Shown here: positions 1-8,881 of the stretch, one piece after another | How the letters are laid out: the number at the start of each line of letters is the position of its first letter | How positions within the stretch are numbered: position 1 is the stretch's first letter | NCBI GenBank assembly: GCA_030673845.1 | Contig: JAUTCQ010000017.1 | Location: forward strand, 310,001 to 374,000 | Source: Verrucomicrobiota bacterium JB022 | GTDB lineage: Bacteria; Verrucomicrobiota; Verrucomicrobiia; Opitutales; Oceanipulchritudinaceae | Length of the DNA stretch: 64,000 nt | Reading direction: 5' to 3' | The notes under the pieces: generated by a model | What the model was told of the DNA's origin: nothing | Database searches by the model: none | What the model saw: only the letters and a program-made list of their open reading frames with translations | Translations under genes and position numbers: made by a program

Positions 1-752
1 AGCTTGGTCGCCAGCGCCTGGACTTGTGCCAGCGTATCGCGCGACTGGGCGACGAGCGCGGGGATGTCGGCGTCGACGAGCGTCTGGTTCACGTTTTGCG
101 TGGTGCGCACGAGCTCCTGATTGATCGCGCCGACATCGAGGGCCTCGACCACCGCATTAGAGTTACGCAGCAGGCGAATCGTCTCGTCGTTGATCGTCTT
201 CATGTCGATCGCGCTGAAACGGGCCACGATGTCCGAAGCCGAGGAGCCGACCTGAGCCAGCACGGAGGGCTCGGTGGGGATCTCCTTGTATTCGATGCGC
301 TGCTGGTGCGGGAACTCCAGCGGCACGGGAGTCTGGACGTAATCCAGCTCGATGTAGAGCTGACCGGAGATGTAGCTCGTCACCACCAGCTTGCCCCGCA
401 GACCGTCCTGGATTTCGGCCGCGAGCACCTCCTCGTCGCGCAAATCGGCCTGCACGCCCAGGTCTTCTTCCAGCCGACGGGTGTCGATCTCGATAAAGAC
501 GGGAATTGCAGTCGTCTCGGGCGACTGGTTGTAGCGGATGCGCACATCGCTGACCCGCCCGATGGGCACGCCTTTGAACTTGACCGGAGCGCCCACGGCA
601 AGGCCATTCACGGTCTCGTCGAAGTAGAGCAGGAACGTCTCTTCCTTGGAAAAGATATTCTTGGCACCCACGTAGATGACGAGGCCGGTCAGCAAAACGG
701 CCGCCCCGATGACGAAGGCTCCGATGACGGCAGGTGAAGCACGGCGACTCAT
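1..752 (-). CDS. MCE/MlaD family lipid-transport protein (partial)
   Basis: The reading frame opens at an ATG on the minus strand and runs off the left edge, giving about 250 residues without a stop. Residues about 10-30 form one N-terminal membrane anchor. Residues about 40-120 resemble an MCE domain, with the characteristic stretch VNGLAVGAPVKFKGVPIG. The part after residue 170 is helical, with NQTLVDADIPALVAQ-type repeats expected of the C-terminal helical region. MCE proteins are periplasmic, inner-membrane-anchored substrate-binding parts of ABC systems that move phospholipids between membranes. The permease and ATPase genes would be expected beyond the window edge but are not visible. 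No Shine-Dalgarno sequence precedes the start. The family is clear; the substrate is not. Confidence 0.85.
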   Translation of the reverse strand, partial: MSRRASPAVIGAFVIGAAVLLTGLVIYVGAKNIFSKEETFLLYFDETVNGLAVGAPVKFKGVPIGRVSDVRIRYNQSPETTAIPVFIEIDTRRLEEDLGVQADLRDEEVLAAEIQDGLRGKLVVTSYISGQLYIELDYVQTPVPLEFPHQQRIEYKEIPTEPSVLAQVGSSASDIVARFSAIDMKTINDETIRLLRNSNAVVEALDVGAINQELVRTTQNVNQTLVDADIPALVAQSRDTLAQVQALATK

Positions 753-877
753 GAACGAGAAAGTTTTGCCGCTAACCTTACCCGTCAACGGCTAAACGCC
801 AAATGAAAAAGCGCATTTGCCGGACAGCCGGAAGCAGCGCCCTCCACGGCGGGCACCTTGCCGGATAAACGGCAGGC

Positions 878-1774
878 CTACTCCACAAACCCTTGCAGCT
901 TCAGCCAATACGCGAGGTCGTAAGTCCACGGCAGCAGCTCGCGCGGGTCGCTCTGGCCCGGCGTATAGCTCCTCACGCCGAGCCCGAGCCCATGGCGCCC
1001 CGTCTGGTAGAGATGCAGGTCGTGCGGCACTCCATGCTCGCTCAACGCTTCGGCAAAGAGGATCGAGTTACCCACCTGCACGGTAGAATCGTCATAGGTG
1101 TGCCAAAGGAAGGTCGGCGGCGTCTCGGCAGTCACCTGCTTTTCGTTCGACATCAGCTCGATCAGCTCCGCCGGCGGCTGCTCGCCCAGCAGGTTACGCT
1201 TCGAGCCCTTGTGAGCTAAGTCTCCCATCGTGATTACCGGATAGCACAGGATGCCCAGGTCGGGCCGCGAGCTGACGCGGTCGATCGGGTCTTCGGCGGT
1301 CGGTGTGCCGGCATCGAAATGGGTCAACGCCGAGGCGGCGAGGTGCCCGCCGGCGGAAGAGCCCATCACGCCTACCCGGCCCGGGTCCAGCTCCCACTCC
1401 TTGGCATTGGCGCGCACGATCCGGACGGCACGCTGCACATCGTGAAGCATCGAAGGATGCCGATAGCCGTTAGTCCCCAGGCGATATTTGAGCACAAATG
1501 CCGTCACCCCGTGTTCATTCAGCCAGAGGGCATAATCACGCCCCTCGTGGGTAGCCAGATGCCCATACCCTCCGCCTGGGCACACGATGATAGCCGCTCC
1601 GGTCGCCACTTCCTCTGCCGGCCAATACGGCGTCAGCGTAGGCACATCGGTCGCTTCGGTGCCTTGGGCGCCAGGCACTTCGCCCGCAGGCCAAAGCGTC
1701 GTTTCCTGCTCGGGGCGAGCCTGCAAGTAAACGAGGAACGACGTAAGGGCCAGGAAAGTCATCCGTAAGATCAT
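878..1774 (-). CDS. secreted alpha/beta-hydrolase (acetylxylan esterase-like)
   Basis: A protein of about 298 residues with a hydrophobic N-terminal segment (MILRMTFLALTSFLVYLQA) that looks like a signal peptide. An oxyanion-hole type motif CPGGGYGHL is followed by the nucleophile elbow GSSAGGH (GxSxG), then a probable acidic residue in HTYDDSTV and the catalytic His in GRHGLGLG. This order fits alpha/beta-hydrolases of the BD-FAE / acetylxylan-esterase type, which remove acyl groups from plant or algal polysaccharides. The frame is open for 24 further codons upstream, but those lack signal-peptide character, so I start at 1774; ATG at 1762 is an alternative. The sequence just upstream is pyrimidine-rich, with no Shine-Dalgarno site. 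The exact substrate cannot be told from sequence. Confidence 0.8.
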   Translation of the reverse strand: MILRMTFLALTSFLVYLQARPEQETTLWPAGEVPGAQGTEATDVPTLTPYWPAEEVATGAAIIVCPGGGYGHLATHEGRDYALWLNEHGVTAFVLKYRLGTNGYRHPSMLHDVQRAVRIVRANAKEWELDPGRVGVMGSSAGGHLAASALTHFDAGTPTAEDPIDRVSSRPDLGILCYPVITMGDLAHKGSKRNLLGEQPPAELIELMSNEKQVTAETPPTFLWHTYDDSTVQVGNSILFAEALSEHGVPHDLHLYQTGRHGLGLGVRSYTPGQSDPRELLPWTYDLAYWLKLQGFVE

Positions 1775-1958
1775 GGGAGGAGGTAGCTTATGGGGTACAG
1801 GTTGGTTTTGTCGGGGCAAGCCCAGCAAATGCCGACCGGCAGGCAAAGTCGATGCCTAAAAAGCTGACGCCATACAGGTGCGGTGCATCCATTCAGGCAA
1901 CGAATCAACTGGACAAGGCCGCACGCATCTCCACCTTAACGCTGTAAACCCTTTCTTT

Positions 1959-2045
<87 letters not shown>

Positions 2046-2151
2046 AGTTTCTGCGGGTTACAAAGCTTTCTTTAGTAACTCCTTATGGAGTAAAAGCGTT
2101 GGAAGATCCTTCGAGACGGTCCGAGCACGATGAAGGATGTGTCGGGTATGG

Positions 2152-4866
2152 TCAGAGGGCTTGGCTCCGGACTCGATAGAGGTCTGGCTTCACGGTAGCC
2201 GCCATCGCTTTGGGATCGATTTTCCATTCGTGGAGAAATGCGGCGATGCGCTGTGCGGTACCAGCGGGGTCTTGAATGCAGTCCGCATAGGCCACTTCGA
2301 GTAGCTGGAGGTTGCTGTTGCGGCTTTGGGCCCAGGCCCGAAGGTTTCCGAGGATCTGGTTACGGTGTTGCTGCAACTGGGCTTCGGAGGCTGTGGAGGG
2401 CTTGGCGCCTTCACGCTCGGCCGCGAGCATGCGAGATTGAGAGTGGGCAATCTCTTTTACCGGGCGGTCCATCCAGACGACGCGGTAGGGATACCCGCGC
2501 AGGAGGTGAGGCAGTTGGAGGGAGACAACTTTGACGACTTTGCCACAGGCCTCGCCGATCACTCGGGGTTGCTTTTGCAATGTTTTGATCGGCTCCCACT
2601 CGTAGTAGCCCTGCGGGTTGTGCATATCGGCCTCGCGCTGAGCATCCACTTGCCCGGGGATACCGCCTGCGGTAAGCATCTGCATCATCAGCGAGGTGCC
2701 GGAGCGCGGCAGCCCGGAAACCACCGCGATGGGGGCGGCGTTGCTACGCTCCTGCTGGCTTCGCCTGGGCTCGAGCATCGTGACGAGGCTTGCCTGATCG
2801 CGCTGCTGCTCGCGGGCCTTGCGCCAGCCTTCAAAGCGGGCGGCACTCTGCGTTCGCAGACTTTCGCAGCGCTCTTCGATCTCACGGTCCATCTGGTCGC
2901 TCAAACTTTCTACGGGCGCGTGATATGCCTCGTCGTCGAGCTTGAGTGTCGCGCCAGTCTTGAGGGACTGGCGGATCCAGCCCAACCGAGCATTGGTAAA
3001 GTCGGGCTTTAGCTCCAAGGCCCGGGTAAAGGCCGCCTTCGCGTCTTCATGTTGGGTGCGTTGGTGCCGCACCTGGCCGAGCAGGAACCAGCCCATGGCC
3101 TCGCTCGGCCAGCGCTCTACCAGGGCTTGGAGAAGGTTATGAGCCGTCTTGAGCTCTTGCATGCCCATGAGGGCTCGAGCCCGGCAGAGCAGCAACTGCC
3201 GATTATCGCCCGCGTCGAGTGTGCGCAAGAGTGCTTCAGCCTCCTCCCAACGCTCCAGCCGCAGAAGCACACGGGCGCGCAATTCTCGCATCTGTTCGTC
3301 GGCTGCACGCTCTGTCGAAGAGTCGGCTTCCAGCCAGAGGAGCGCTTCTGCGGCCCGGCCCCATTGGAGATTCAGCTCGGCCAGAACACGGTTGAGGCGT
3401 GGCTCGCCCGCATAGTCGAGCAGAGTCTGGGCGGTGGTTTGAGATTCCTGGTGCAATCCCAGCCGAGCTTGGCACTGGGCCAGGGGCAAGGCATAGTGCG
3501 GCACTTCCGGGCACTCGAAGTAGGCCCGTTCGAGGTGGGGCAGGGCTTCTGCTGCCCGCCCAGCATGAAAGAGAGACTGCCCGAGATTCCAGGCATTTTC
3601 GCGCTGGGTGAGCACCTCGGCAGATTCGAAGGCCTCGCCGGTCCGGTCCACATAACCCAGATCTTCGAATTGGCGGAGCAGTGCGGCTGCGGCGGTATCG
3701 GAAAAGGCTTCGCTCTGGAAGTTGCTCAAGGGAGGCCCCTCCTGCTCCCAACTGGCAATGGGGGCCGGGGCCTCGACGTGTTCCGCAAAAATCTCGTCGA
3801 GCGCGCGACCGGACATGTCTTGGCCTTGGGGAAGCCCGAAGTAGCGCAATACCGTCGGCGCAACGTCCAGCAGGTTAGTCGCAGGCACTTGGCTGCCGGC
3901 CCGAATCCCGGGGCCCGCGAAGGCAAAGAGCCCGTGCCGACGGTGCCAGGCGGCAATGCCCGCCGGCACTTGGGGCGTGAAGGCCGGGCGCTCGGCACCT
4001 GAAAGGAAGCCGTGATCGCTGACGACCATACAGGCCGTACCCGCAGGTGCGGCGGCGAGCAAGTCGCGCAGGAGCAAATCTTGCAATTCGTAGGCGCGTG
4101 CGACCACGCCTGAGTAACGCGCGTAATCCTCTTCGCTGATCTCTGGGCGGCGAGGGGGGGCAAACTCGATAAAGTCGTGGCAGATCCAATCGAGAAAGTG
4201 GTAGTAGACTGCCAGGAAGTTGAAGGCCGGGTCGTCGCGAAGAGTGGCGACAGAGGCATTATGGAGTGTGTAGAGCTCGGCCAGCCGCTCCAGCAGGCGC
4301 TTGGGGCGTGGGTCTTTCTTCAGGTCGATCTCGTCCAGAAGCGGGAGAAAGAAACGCAGGATATTGGGGTCGAGCTTCCCCGGAGTCGCGCGTAAATCCG
4401 CCAGTAGCTCCATCATTTCTGGCGGGTGGACGGAGCCTGCGGGCGGCGGGGTGGCGGCGGTGCCTGGGCTGAACTTGGCAAAAGTTTCCGCCACGCAGAC
4501 GCCGTTGAGCCTCTCCGCAGGGTGGCTGGCAAACCACCCGAAAACGTGCGTTCGCAAGCCCTTTTGCGACAGGATATTCCAAAGCGCCTTCACCTTGCGG
4601 CTGTGGCTGCTGCAGGGCCGTAGCTCACCGGTGGAAGGATCGATCTCGGTAAATCCGAGCACGCCATGCTCTGCCGGATGCTTGCCGGTGGCGATGGTAT
4701 TCCATAGCATGGGCGAGAGATAGGGCGGAAGGCTCTCGATCGCGGCTCGGGCACCCCCGGAGCAAAGCTCGGCCAGTTGGGGCATTTTGCCGGCGCTCAG
4801 CAAAGGCTTGGCCATCTGCCAGTCAGCGCCGTCCCAGCCCACCATAATCAGTCGTGGGGTGTGCAC
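2152..4866 (-). CDS. type I phosphodiesterase - TPR - sulfotransferase fusion
   Basis: A 904-residue protein with three parts. Residues about 5-360 match the alkaline-phosphatase superfamily, phosphodiesterase/nucleotide pyrophosphatase type: metal-binding start VGWDGADW, the nucleophile region [19 protein letters not shown], and VVSDHGF near residue 285. Residues about 410-640 are tetratricopeptide-like repeats (for example [20 protein letters not shown]). Residues about 705-900 resemble a sulfotransferase: the PAPS 5'-phosphosulfate loop is [16 protein letters not shown] near residue 712, and a Ser-containing 3'-phosphate segment IAHSQSRML follows. There is no signal peptide, so a cytoplasmic location is likely. 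Each domain is recognisable; having all three on one chain is unusual. The substrate is unknown. It converges on the tRNA-Leu. Confidence 0.85.
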   Translation of the reverse strand: MHTPRLIMVGWDGADWQMAKPLLSAGKMPQLAELCSGGARAAIESLPPYLSPMLWNTIATGKHPAEHGVLGFTEIDPSTGELRPCSSHSRKVKALWNILSQKGLRTHVFGWFASHPAERLNGVCVAETFAKFSPGTAATPPPAGSVHPPEMMELLADLRATPGKLDPNILRFFLPLLDEIDLKKDPRPKRLLERLAELYTLHNASVATLRDDPAFNFLAVYYHFLDWICHDFIEFAPPRRPEISEEDYARYSGVVARAYELQDLLLRDLLAAAPAGTACMVVSDHGFLSGAERPAFTPQVPAGIAAWHRRHGLFAFAGPGIRAGSQVPATNLLDVAPTVLRYFGLPQGQDMSGRALDEIFAEHVEAPAPIASWEQEGPPLSNFQSEAFSDTAAAALLRQFEDLGYVDRTGEAFESAEVLTQRENAWNLGQSLFHAGRAAEALPHLERAYFECPEVPHYALPLAQCQARLGLHQESQTTAQTLLDYAGEPRLNRVLAELNLQWGRAAEALLWLEADSSTERAADEQMRELRARVLLRLERWEEAEALLRTLDAGDNRQLLLCRARALMGMQELKTAHNLLQALVERWPSEAMGWFLLGQVRHQRTQHEDAKAAFTRALELKPDFTNARLGWIRQSLKTGATLKLDDEAYHAPVESLSDQMDREIEERCESLRTQSAARFEGWRKAREQQRDQASLVTMLEPRRSQQERSNAAPIAVVSGLPRSGTSLMMQMLTAGGIPGQVDAQREADMHNPQGYYEWEPIKTLQKQPRVIGEACGKVVKVVSLQLPHLLRGYPYRVVWMDRPVKEIAHSQSRMLAAEREGAKPSTASEAQLQQHRNQILGNLRAWAQSRNSNLQLLEVAYADCIQDPAGTAQRIAAFLHEWKIDPKAMAATVKPDLYRVRSQAL

Positions 4867-4976
4867 CCCGCCAAATCAAGTTGCCTCCTTTCGGCATGGC
4901 GAGCTATTTCTATCTTGCCACTTTAGGGAACGATATATAAGGTGTTACGCTTAGTTGTCTCCGTCCTGTATATATT

Positions 4977-5588
4977 ATGAATAAACTCACCTCCCTTTCC
5001 GCTGCCTCTCTTGCCGTTACCAGCGCATCCTTTGGGGCAATCGTTTTGGTCGATGTCGTGCCTGATCTCGTGATCTCCCAGGGGCAGGATATGTATATCG
5101 ACTTTGATACGCAGACCGCATCTTTGGATGTGATCGATGGCTTCGATGTGCGCCTTTTCATCGCAGCTTTTGACGTCTATTTGAATCCAGAACAGTCCTG
5201 GCTGGTCAGCGCCGATTCTAGCTCTTTCCCGTATGTTCTGAAATTCTCGCAGGGTAGCGACCTGACCTTCGCGAATCCCACCTCGAATAACAACTCTCAG
5301 ATTTCATACGACAATCTGGGCTATTGGGAGACGGAAACTTCCCTTACCCTCGGCTACGCCGCGCTGACGGACGGCTCGAATGAAGCGTGGCTGGAGCTGA
5401 ACTACGATCCCGCCGCCAATACGTTGGGTCTGACCCGCTTTGCCTACAGCACCAATGGCGAACAGCTGACGGCTGGCGTGGCTCCTGCCCCAGTTGTCCC
5501 CGAGCCTTCCACGACTGCGGCCATCGCTGCTTTGCTTGCTGGCAGTGCCGCGCTCTACAAGCGCCGTCGCGATAAGGCTGCAGCTTAG
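4977..5588 (+). CDS. PEP-CTERM sorting-domain protein
   Basis: A 203-residue exported protein. It starts with a signal peptide (MNKLTSLSAASLAVTSASFG), continues with a beta-rich acidic body of no recognised family, and ends with the tripartite PEP-CTERM signal: VPEPST, a hydrophobic helix (AAIAALLAGSAALY), and the basic cluster KRRRDKAAA. In bacteria with exosortase, such tails direct proteins to the cell surface or extracellular matrix. No exosortase gene is in the window. The sorting tail differs from those of the three paralogues at 31.7-34.0 kb. An AT-rich stretch (GATATATAAG around 4930) precedes the gene and may hold its promoter; no Shine-Dalgarno site is visible. Confidence 0.85.
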   Translation: MNKLTSLSAASLAVTSASFGAIVLVDVVPDLVISQGQDMYIDFDTQTASLDVIDGFDVRLFIAAFDVYLNPEQSWLVSADSSSFPYVLKFSQGSDLTFANPTSNNNSQISYDNLGYWETETSLTLGYAALTDGSNEAWLELNYDPAANTLGLTRFAYSTNGEQLTAGVAPAPVVPEPSTTAAIAALLAGSAALYKRRRDKAAA

Positions 5589-5597
5589 GATACCGCT

Positions 5598-5712
5598 AGA
5601 GCAGTTCCGTTTAATCCGAATCCGTGAAACACAGTGGGCTCTTCTGGCCGTTCGCTTCGCCGCGGCTCAAAAATAGATCCCGTCCACTGTTTCAGCTAAT
5701 ACGGAATGCTCT
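5598..5712. repeat. imperfect inverted repeat, MITE-like
   Basis: The left arm at 5598-5637 begins AGAGCAGTTCCGTTTAAT. The right arm at 5684-5712 reads, on the other strand, AGAGCATTCCGTATTAGC followed by TGAAACAGTGG. The arms match over most of about 29 positions, with a short insertion in the left arm, and enclose about 45 bases. It lies between the PEP-CTERM gene and the convergent GNAT-like gene. It could act as a terminator-like structure or be the remnant of a small non-autonomous element. Confidence 0.55.
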
Positions 5713-5734
5713 GGTTTTGAGGATGCAGGCCGGT

Positions 5735-6175
5735 TCAGGCGTCCAGGCTGAAATGCCAGACTTGAATCTGCTCCTCTTCTTCAACCGGGCGGAGAGTGAA
5801 GCCGGCTAAGCGAGCCATCTCCGCACGCGCGTCACCTGGGGGGAGTTGCAAATCCAAGGATTTGGCTCCCCTTGTTTGTGCCTCGGCCTTCAAGGAGCTC
5901 AGGAGCATTTGAGCCGCCGAACTGCCCATATAGCGCGGACGGAGTCGAAAATGCAGGTGCGCCTCCACTTCACTGCGAAACTCGACGAGGCCTACCCCCA
6001 CAATACGCTCCGGAGCCTCCGCCAACAGCAGACGAGGGGCTAGAGGGTAGGTGTTCTGGTCGATTTTCGGGAAAAACTTTCGGACGCGCGGCAACTCATC
6101 CGGCCAGGGAGGACGGACGCTAAGGGCTTCATTTTCCTCGAATCGCTCGGAATCGAGATTGTCAGGCTCGGACAT
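5735..6175 (-). CDS. GNAT-like N-acetyltransferase family protein
   Basis: A 146-residue protein with the order of segments expected of a GNAT fold. RIVGVGLVEF gives the central strands, HLHFRLRPRYMGSSAAQML sits where the acetyl-CoA loop and following helix would be, and AQTRGAKSLDLQLPP is followed by AEMARLAGFTLRP, resembling the usual 'GF' strand near the C-terminus. The acetyl-CoA loop is not the textbook Q/RxxGxG/A, so activity is uncertain. The first 25 residues are acidic and likely disordered. Its neighbours do not suggest a substrate. Confidence 0.55.
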   Translation of the reverse strand: MSEPDNLDSERFEENEALSVRPPWPDELPRVRKFFPKIDQNTYPLAPRLLLAEAPERIVGVGLVEFRSEVEAHLHFRLRPRYMGSSAAQMLLSSLKAEAQTRGAKSLDLQLPPGDARAEMARLAGFTLRPVEEEEQIQVWHFSLDA

Positions 6176-6253
6176 CGGGCAGTGGTGGGCGACGCCGCAC
6201 GCGCTTGGCGAGTTTAACGCATTGATCCTCAGACACAGAGTAAGCGCCCCGTT

Positions 6254-6754
6254 TTACTCCAACTCCATGGCCAAGACCTTGTCGGTCTGTTTTTGGCGGA
6301 ATTGCTGGAGCTTGGCGCGGATGGATTCGTCTTGCAGGCCGAGGATGGAGGCGGCGGCAATGGCCGCGTTCTTGGCCCCGGCGTCACCGATGGCGAGGGT
6401 CAGCACCGGCACTCCGGCGGGCATCTGCACGATCGACAGGAGGGAGTCCATCCCGGCGAGCGCCTTGCTTTTCACCGGCACGCCCAACACCGGCAGCTCC
6501 GTCATCGCGGCGACCATGCCGGGCAGGTGGGCCGCGCCGCCCGCGCCTGCAATGATGACCTGCAGGCCGCGCCCGGCGGCGCTCTTGGCGTATTCGACCA
6601 ACAGGTCGGGCGTGCGGTGGGCGCTGACGATGCGCTTCTCGTAACGTGCACCAAACTGAGTCAGCAACTCGGCGGCGTGGCGCATGGTCTCCCAATCGGA
6701 GATGCTGCCCATGATGATACCCACTTGCGGGGCGGAAGCGTCAGGATGCGTCAT
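6254..6754 (-). CDS. purE: N5-carboxyaminoimidazole ribonucleotide mutase PurE
   Basis: A 166-residue protein of normal PurE length. The family motifs are present: [13 protein letters not shown] at the N-terminus, [13 protein letters not shown], and the glycine-rich [14 protein letters not shown] loop. PurE class I moves the carboxyl group from N5-CAIR to CAIR in purine synthesis and works as a cytoplasmic octamer. The start is placed at [11 protein letters not shown] because the motif-containing part begins shortly after it; the 14 codons further upstream (MCFTRAACF...) look non-native. No purK lies beside it. Confidence 0.92.
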   Translation of the reverse strand: MTHPDASAPQVGIIMGSISDWETMRHAAELLTQFGARYEKRIVSAHRTPDLLVEYAKSAAGRGLQVIIAGAGGAAHLPGMVAAMTELPVLGVPVKSKALAGMDSLLSIVQMPAGVPVLTLAIGDAGAKNAAIAAASILGLQDESIRAKLQQFRQKQTDKVLAMELE

Positions 6755-6890
6755 GCACGCCACTGTGGCAAAGCACGCCGCGCGGGTGAAGCACATTTCC
6801 GTGGTAAGGGAGGGAATGTTTTACCCGAAAAGGCAGAGAAACGGAGACGGATTTCCTGATTTTTCTGAGTTCTCTGGTTAGGAAATGGGA

Positions 6891-7031
6891 TTAACCACAA
6901 AAGGCACAGAAGTCACAAAAATGAAGGTCAGGAAGGCGAGTAGAGCACCGCACTATTCTGGTTCCTCACCTTAAATACAGGAGGAACCGATTACGCGGAG
7001 CTTCTGTGCCTTTTATGCTTTCTGTGGTTAA
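6891..7031. repeat. inverted repeat with CACAAAAGGCACAGAAG motif
   Basis: The left arm is at 6891-6912 (TTAACCACAAAAGGCACAGAAG). The right arm at 7001-7031 is its reverse complement, interrupted by an 8-base insertion (ATGCTTTC): bases 6899-6912 pair with 7001-7014, and 6891-6899 pair with 7023-7031. About 90 bases lie between the arms. It is downstream of cysS and upstream of purE, so it could serve as a transcription end for cysS. Its make-up from short CACA-type units resembles other intergenic repeats in this window. Confidence 0.65.
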
Positions 7032-7058
7032 AATAGACCCTGACCAAATCTCCCTGCC

Positions 7059-8519
7059 TTACCCCTTCACCACGTCGTAGCCATCTTTGCGATCCAGGAT
7101 TTGCCAGCCTTTGGCGGTCAGCTCGGCGCGGAGGGCGTCGGCGGCGGCGAAGTCGCGGGACTGCTTGGCTTGCCAGCGCTTTTCGGCCAGTTCGGCGATC
7201 TCGGCGGGGACTTCGACCGCTTCGGGCTCCTCTTCCTTCGCCGTAAAGAGCGGGATGCCGAGGGCGTAGAGCAGGGTGGCCGCACCTTGCAGGGCCGCAC
7301 GGGCTTCGTCGGCGGACTCGATGCGCTTGCTGGCACGCTTGACGGCGCTGAAGAGGCTGCCGAGCGCCGCCGGCGTGTTCAAGTCGTGGCAAAGGGCCTT
7401 CCACGCGTTTTCGAATTCGCCCAGGTCACCCGCGAACGGCGGCACGAGCTGGCCGAACTCTTCGCGGCTCATGCCGGACTTTTCGAGCAGGGGCAGGAGG
7501 CCCTTTTCGAGCTTTTCGAGGCCGCTCTGAGCGGCGGCGATGCCGGAGAGGGTAAAGTTGAACTGCTGGCGGTAATGGCCTTGCAGGAAGGCTAACCGGA
7601 TGGCGGCGGGTGAGTAGCCCTTTTCCAGCAAGTCGTCGATGGTGAAGAAGTTGCCGAGGCTCTTGGACATCTTCTTGCCCTCGACGAGCAGGTGCGTGCT
7701 GTGCATCCAGTGGCGGCAAAACGGCTGGCCGGTGGCGGCTTCGCTCTGCGCGATCTCGTTTTCGTGGTGGGGGAAGCACAGGTCTTCGCCGCCGCCGTGC
7801 AGGTCGAACGACGGGCCGAGGTAGCGCATGCTCATGGCGCTGCACTCGAGGTGCCAGCCCGGGCGGCCCGCGATCTCCTTGCCCGTCTCCGGGTGCTTGG
7901 GGCCTTGCCAGAGGTTGGGGCCGTCTTCGGTCTTGTGTGCCTTCCAGAGGGCAAAGTCGGCCACGGCTTCGCGCTCGTATTCGTCGGCCAGGTTGGCGGT
8001 GCCGGCGCTGTTGGTGTCCTGCGAACGCAGTTGCTCCGGGTCGAAGTGGGCCAGCTTTCCGTAGTCGGCAAAGCTCGTCACGCGGTAGTAGACGCTGCCG
8101 TCGCCGCCGACATAGGCGTGGCCCTTCTTCAACAGCTCCTCGACCAGCTCGATCTGCTCCTTGATGTGGTCGGTCGCGCGCGGCTCGACATCGGGGGTCA
8201 AGAGGTTGAGCGCGCCGCAGTCCTCGTGGAATTTGTCGGTCCAGCGCTGGGTAAACTGAAGCAGCGACAGGCCTTCTTCGAGCGAGCGGCGGATCGTCTT
8301 GTCATCCACATCGGTGATGTTGCGCACGTAGTAGGGCTCGTAGCCGGCCACTTGCAGTGTGCGATAAAGCACGTCGAAGCGCGTGAAGGTGATGAAGTTA
8401 CCGATGTGCGCCGGGCCGTAGACGGTCGGTCCACACACGTAGAGCTGGTAGCGTTCACCCGCCCGCTTTTCGAGCGCCTTGACTTCCCGACTCAGGGTAT
8501 CGTGCAACTTGATCACCAT
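7059..8519 (-). CDS. cysS: cysteine--tRNA ligase
   Basis: A 486-residue class I aminoacyl-tRNA synthetase charging tRNA-Cys. The HIGH-type signature is in CGPTVYGPAHIGNF, with the zinc-ligand Cys29 and HIGN at 38-41. Two further zinc-site regions follow, GWHLECSAMS and GGGEDLCFPHHENE. The KMSKS motif is in KKMSKSLGNFF near residue 283. The C-terminal helical region ends in AKGWQILDRKDGYDVVKG, usual for CysS. It lies downstream of leuS on the same strand but is separated by a 360-base repeat-bearing gap, so co-transcription is doubtful. Confidence 0.97.
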   Translation of the reverse strand: MVIKLHDTLSREVKALEKRAGERYQLYVCGPTVYGPAHIGNFITFTRFDVLYRTLQVAGYEPYYVRNITDVDDKTIRRSLEEGLSLLQFTQRWTDKFHEDCGALNLLTPDVEPRATDHIKEQIELVEELLKKGHAYVGGDGSVYYRVTSFADYGKLAHFDPEQLRSQDTNSAGTANLADEYEREAVADFALWKAHKTEDGPNLWQGPKHPETGKEIAGRPGWHLECSAMSMRYLGPSFDLHGGGEDLCFPHHENEIAQSEAATGQPFCRHWMHSTHLLVEGKKMSKSLGNFFTIDDLLEKGYSPAAIRLAFLQGHYRQQFNFTLSGIAAAQSGLEKLEKGLLPLLEKSGMSREEFGQLVPPFAGDLGEFENAWKALCHDLNTPAALGSLFSAVKRASKRIESADEARAALQGAATLLYALGIPLFTAKEEEPEAVEVPAEIAELAEKRWQAKQSRDFAAADALRAELTAKGWQILDRKDGYDVVKG

Positions 8520-8881
8520 GCCCTAAACAAAGAGGCCCACTCCGGGACGAATTCAACACAAAACGGGCGAAGTTGGCGGACTAAGGCTGGCACCCGAAGG
8601 GTGCAGGTTTAGGCAGACGGTAACCGGAAGTCGCCTGCGGCGACATCGCGGCTAATCGCTGACATCCCTGAAGGGATGCAGGAAAGCTTTCTCCCGCAAA
8701 GAGCCAGAGCATCCGCAGGATGCCAGCGATTAGCCGGATTTCGGAGCGTTAGCGACGACTTCCGGTAATGCCACAAAAACGGAAAAGCACCCTTTGGGTG
8801 CCAGCGCGCCTACACCGCTCCAACAAAACGGGCGTGCCTTGGTGAAGACACGCCCGTCACAAATCAAACCACCAATCTCCC
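8520..8881. repeat. compound nested palindrome in a 362-base gap between leuS and cysS
   Basis: The gap holds four small perfect hairpins: GCACCC-GAA-GGGTGC at 8590-8604, CATCCC-TGAA-GGGATG at 8663-8678, GCATCC-GCA-GGATGC at 8709-8723 and GCACCC-TTT-GGGTGC at 8787-8801. They are arranged symmetrically. Between them, ACCGGAAGTCG (8623-8633) pairs with 8756-8766, and GGCTAATCGCTG (8650-8661) pairs with 8724-8735. All pairs share a centre near 8693, where AAAGCTTT lies at 8683-8690. The unit is therefore about 212 bases of palindromes within a palindrome. No coding potential is apparent. The leuS terminator is also in the gap. Confidence 0.75.
8822..8857 (-). terminator. rho-independent terminator of leuS
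   Basis: On the minus strand, ACGGGCGTG and CACGCCCGT form a 9-bp GC-rich stem with a 12-base loop, followed by TTTTG. It starts about 25 bases after the leuS stop codon. Confidence 0.8.

Noticed and set aside
8587-8804. Possible CRISPR array in the leuS-cysS gap
   Set aside because: Repeats are short inverted hairpins, not direct repeats of 24-40 bases with equal spacers, and no cas gene is near.
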